Both the position numbers and the translations under genes were made by a program. The notes beneath the pieces were generated by a model, which saw nothing but the letters and a program-made list of their open reading frames with translations, ran no database searches and was not told where the DNA came from. A DNA stretch of 64,000 nt from Acetobacter okinawensis (GTDB lineage: Bacteria; Pseudomonadota; Alphaproteobacteria; Acetobacterales; Acetobacteraceae): NCBI RefSeq assembly GCF_002153655.1, contig NZ_JOPJ01000050.1, forward strand, positions 1 through 64,000. The letters run 5' to 3'. Below are positions 63,985 to 64,000 of the stretch, piece after piece (positions within the stretch are counted from its first letter, which is position 1; each line of letters opens with the position of its first letter).

Positions 63985-64000
63985 GGAGAGCTCTCTGCCA

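Overview
The window is a gene-dense chromosomal segment of an alphaproteobacterium, most likely an acetic acid bacterium (Acetobacteraceae). Supporting features are a C4-pathway 5-aminolevulinate synthase, a three-subunit proton-translocating transhydrogenase (pntAA-pntAB-pntB), the ffs-dnaX-ybaB-recR block, HrcA divergent from rph-rdgB, a zinc alcohol dehydrogenase paired with an aldehyde dehydrogenase, and a complete sdhCDAB operon. The complete succinate dehydrogenase argues against Gluconobacter and favours Acetobacter, Komagataeibacter or relatives. The genus is an inference. Almost all genes are housekeeping or envelope genes. I see no prophage, insertion sequence, CRISPR array or plasmid backbone.

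Layout. 1-2.7 kb: tonB-exbB-exbD-exbD energy-transduction operon. 3-8 kb: prfB (needing a +1 frameshift), mrcA, hrcA; then rph-rdgB. 9.6-13.7 kb: rpsA, cmk, aroA. 13.9-19 kb: a FYDLN-type acidic zinc-ribbon protein, folB with a PTR1/FolM-like reductase, recR, ybaB, dnaX and the 4.5S SRP RNA. 19-26 kb: an exported small protein, nagP-nagA, opgG-opgH and a single-domain ModE-like regulator. 26-33.4 kb: GNAT, recA, a degenerate gamma-glutamyltransferase lipoprotein, a DsbA-like protein, a soluble chemoreceptor-like protein, hemA. 33.4-38.4 kb: a lipoprotein and a transketolase-like gene with a wrecked active site leading into gap-pgk. 38.7-44.3 kb: a Cys-phosphatase, sdhCDAB, asd. 44.6-50.1 kb: pntAA-AB-B, adh, aldehyde dehydrogenase. 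50.3-57.5 kb: serC, tRNA-Leu(CAA), a lipoprotein, xseA, purD, rimI-tsaB-nitroreductase, nfu. 57.6-64 kb: a DUF2075-type ATPase, a periplasmic beta-propeller, uvrA and a periplasmic creatininase-like protein translationally coupled to it.

How the genes fit together. Central metabolism is well represented: lower glycolysis (gap, pgk), succinate oxidation (sdh), NADPH supply (pnt) and C2/semialdehyde oxidation (adh, aldh). There is also DNA repair (recA, recR, uvrA, xseA, dnaX) and translation quality or modification (prfB, rpsA, tsaB, rimI). Tight start/stop overlaps (rph/rdgB, aroA/cmk, gap/pgk, nagP/nagA, pntAA/pntAB, tsaB/rimI, uvrA/creatininase) indicate co-translation.

The most noteworthy points are these: a prfB frameshift site whose in-frame stop is UAA rather than UGA; a transketolase paralogue lacking key ThDP and catalytic residues inside the gap-pgk transcription unit; a perfect 23-bp palindrome over the recA -10 box; an FNR-type box centred inside a longer inverted repeat in front of the transhydrogenase operon; a gamma-glutamyltransferase homologue with a changed nucleophile position; and a membrane-free chemoreceptor-like protein in an AT-rich patch. 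No clearly new multi-gene system was found.
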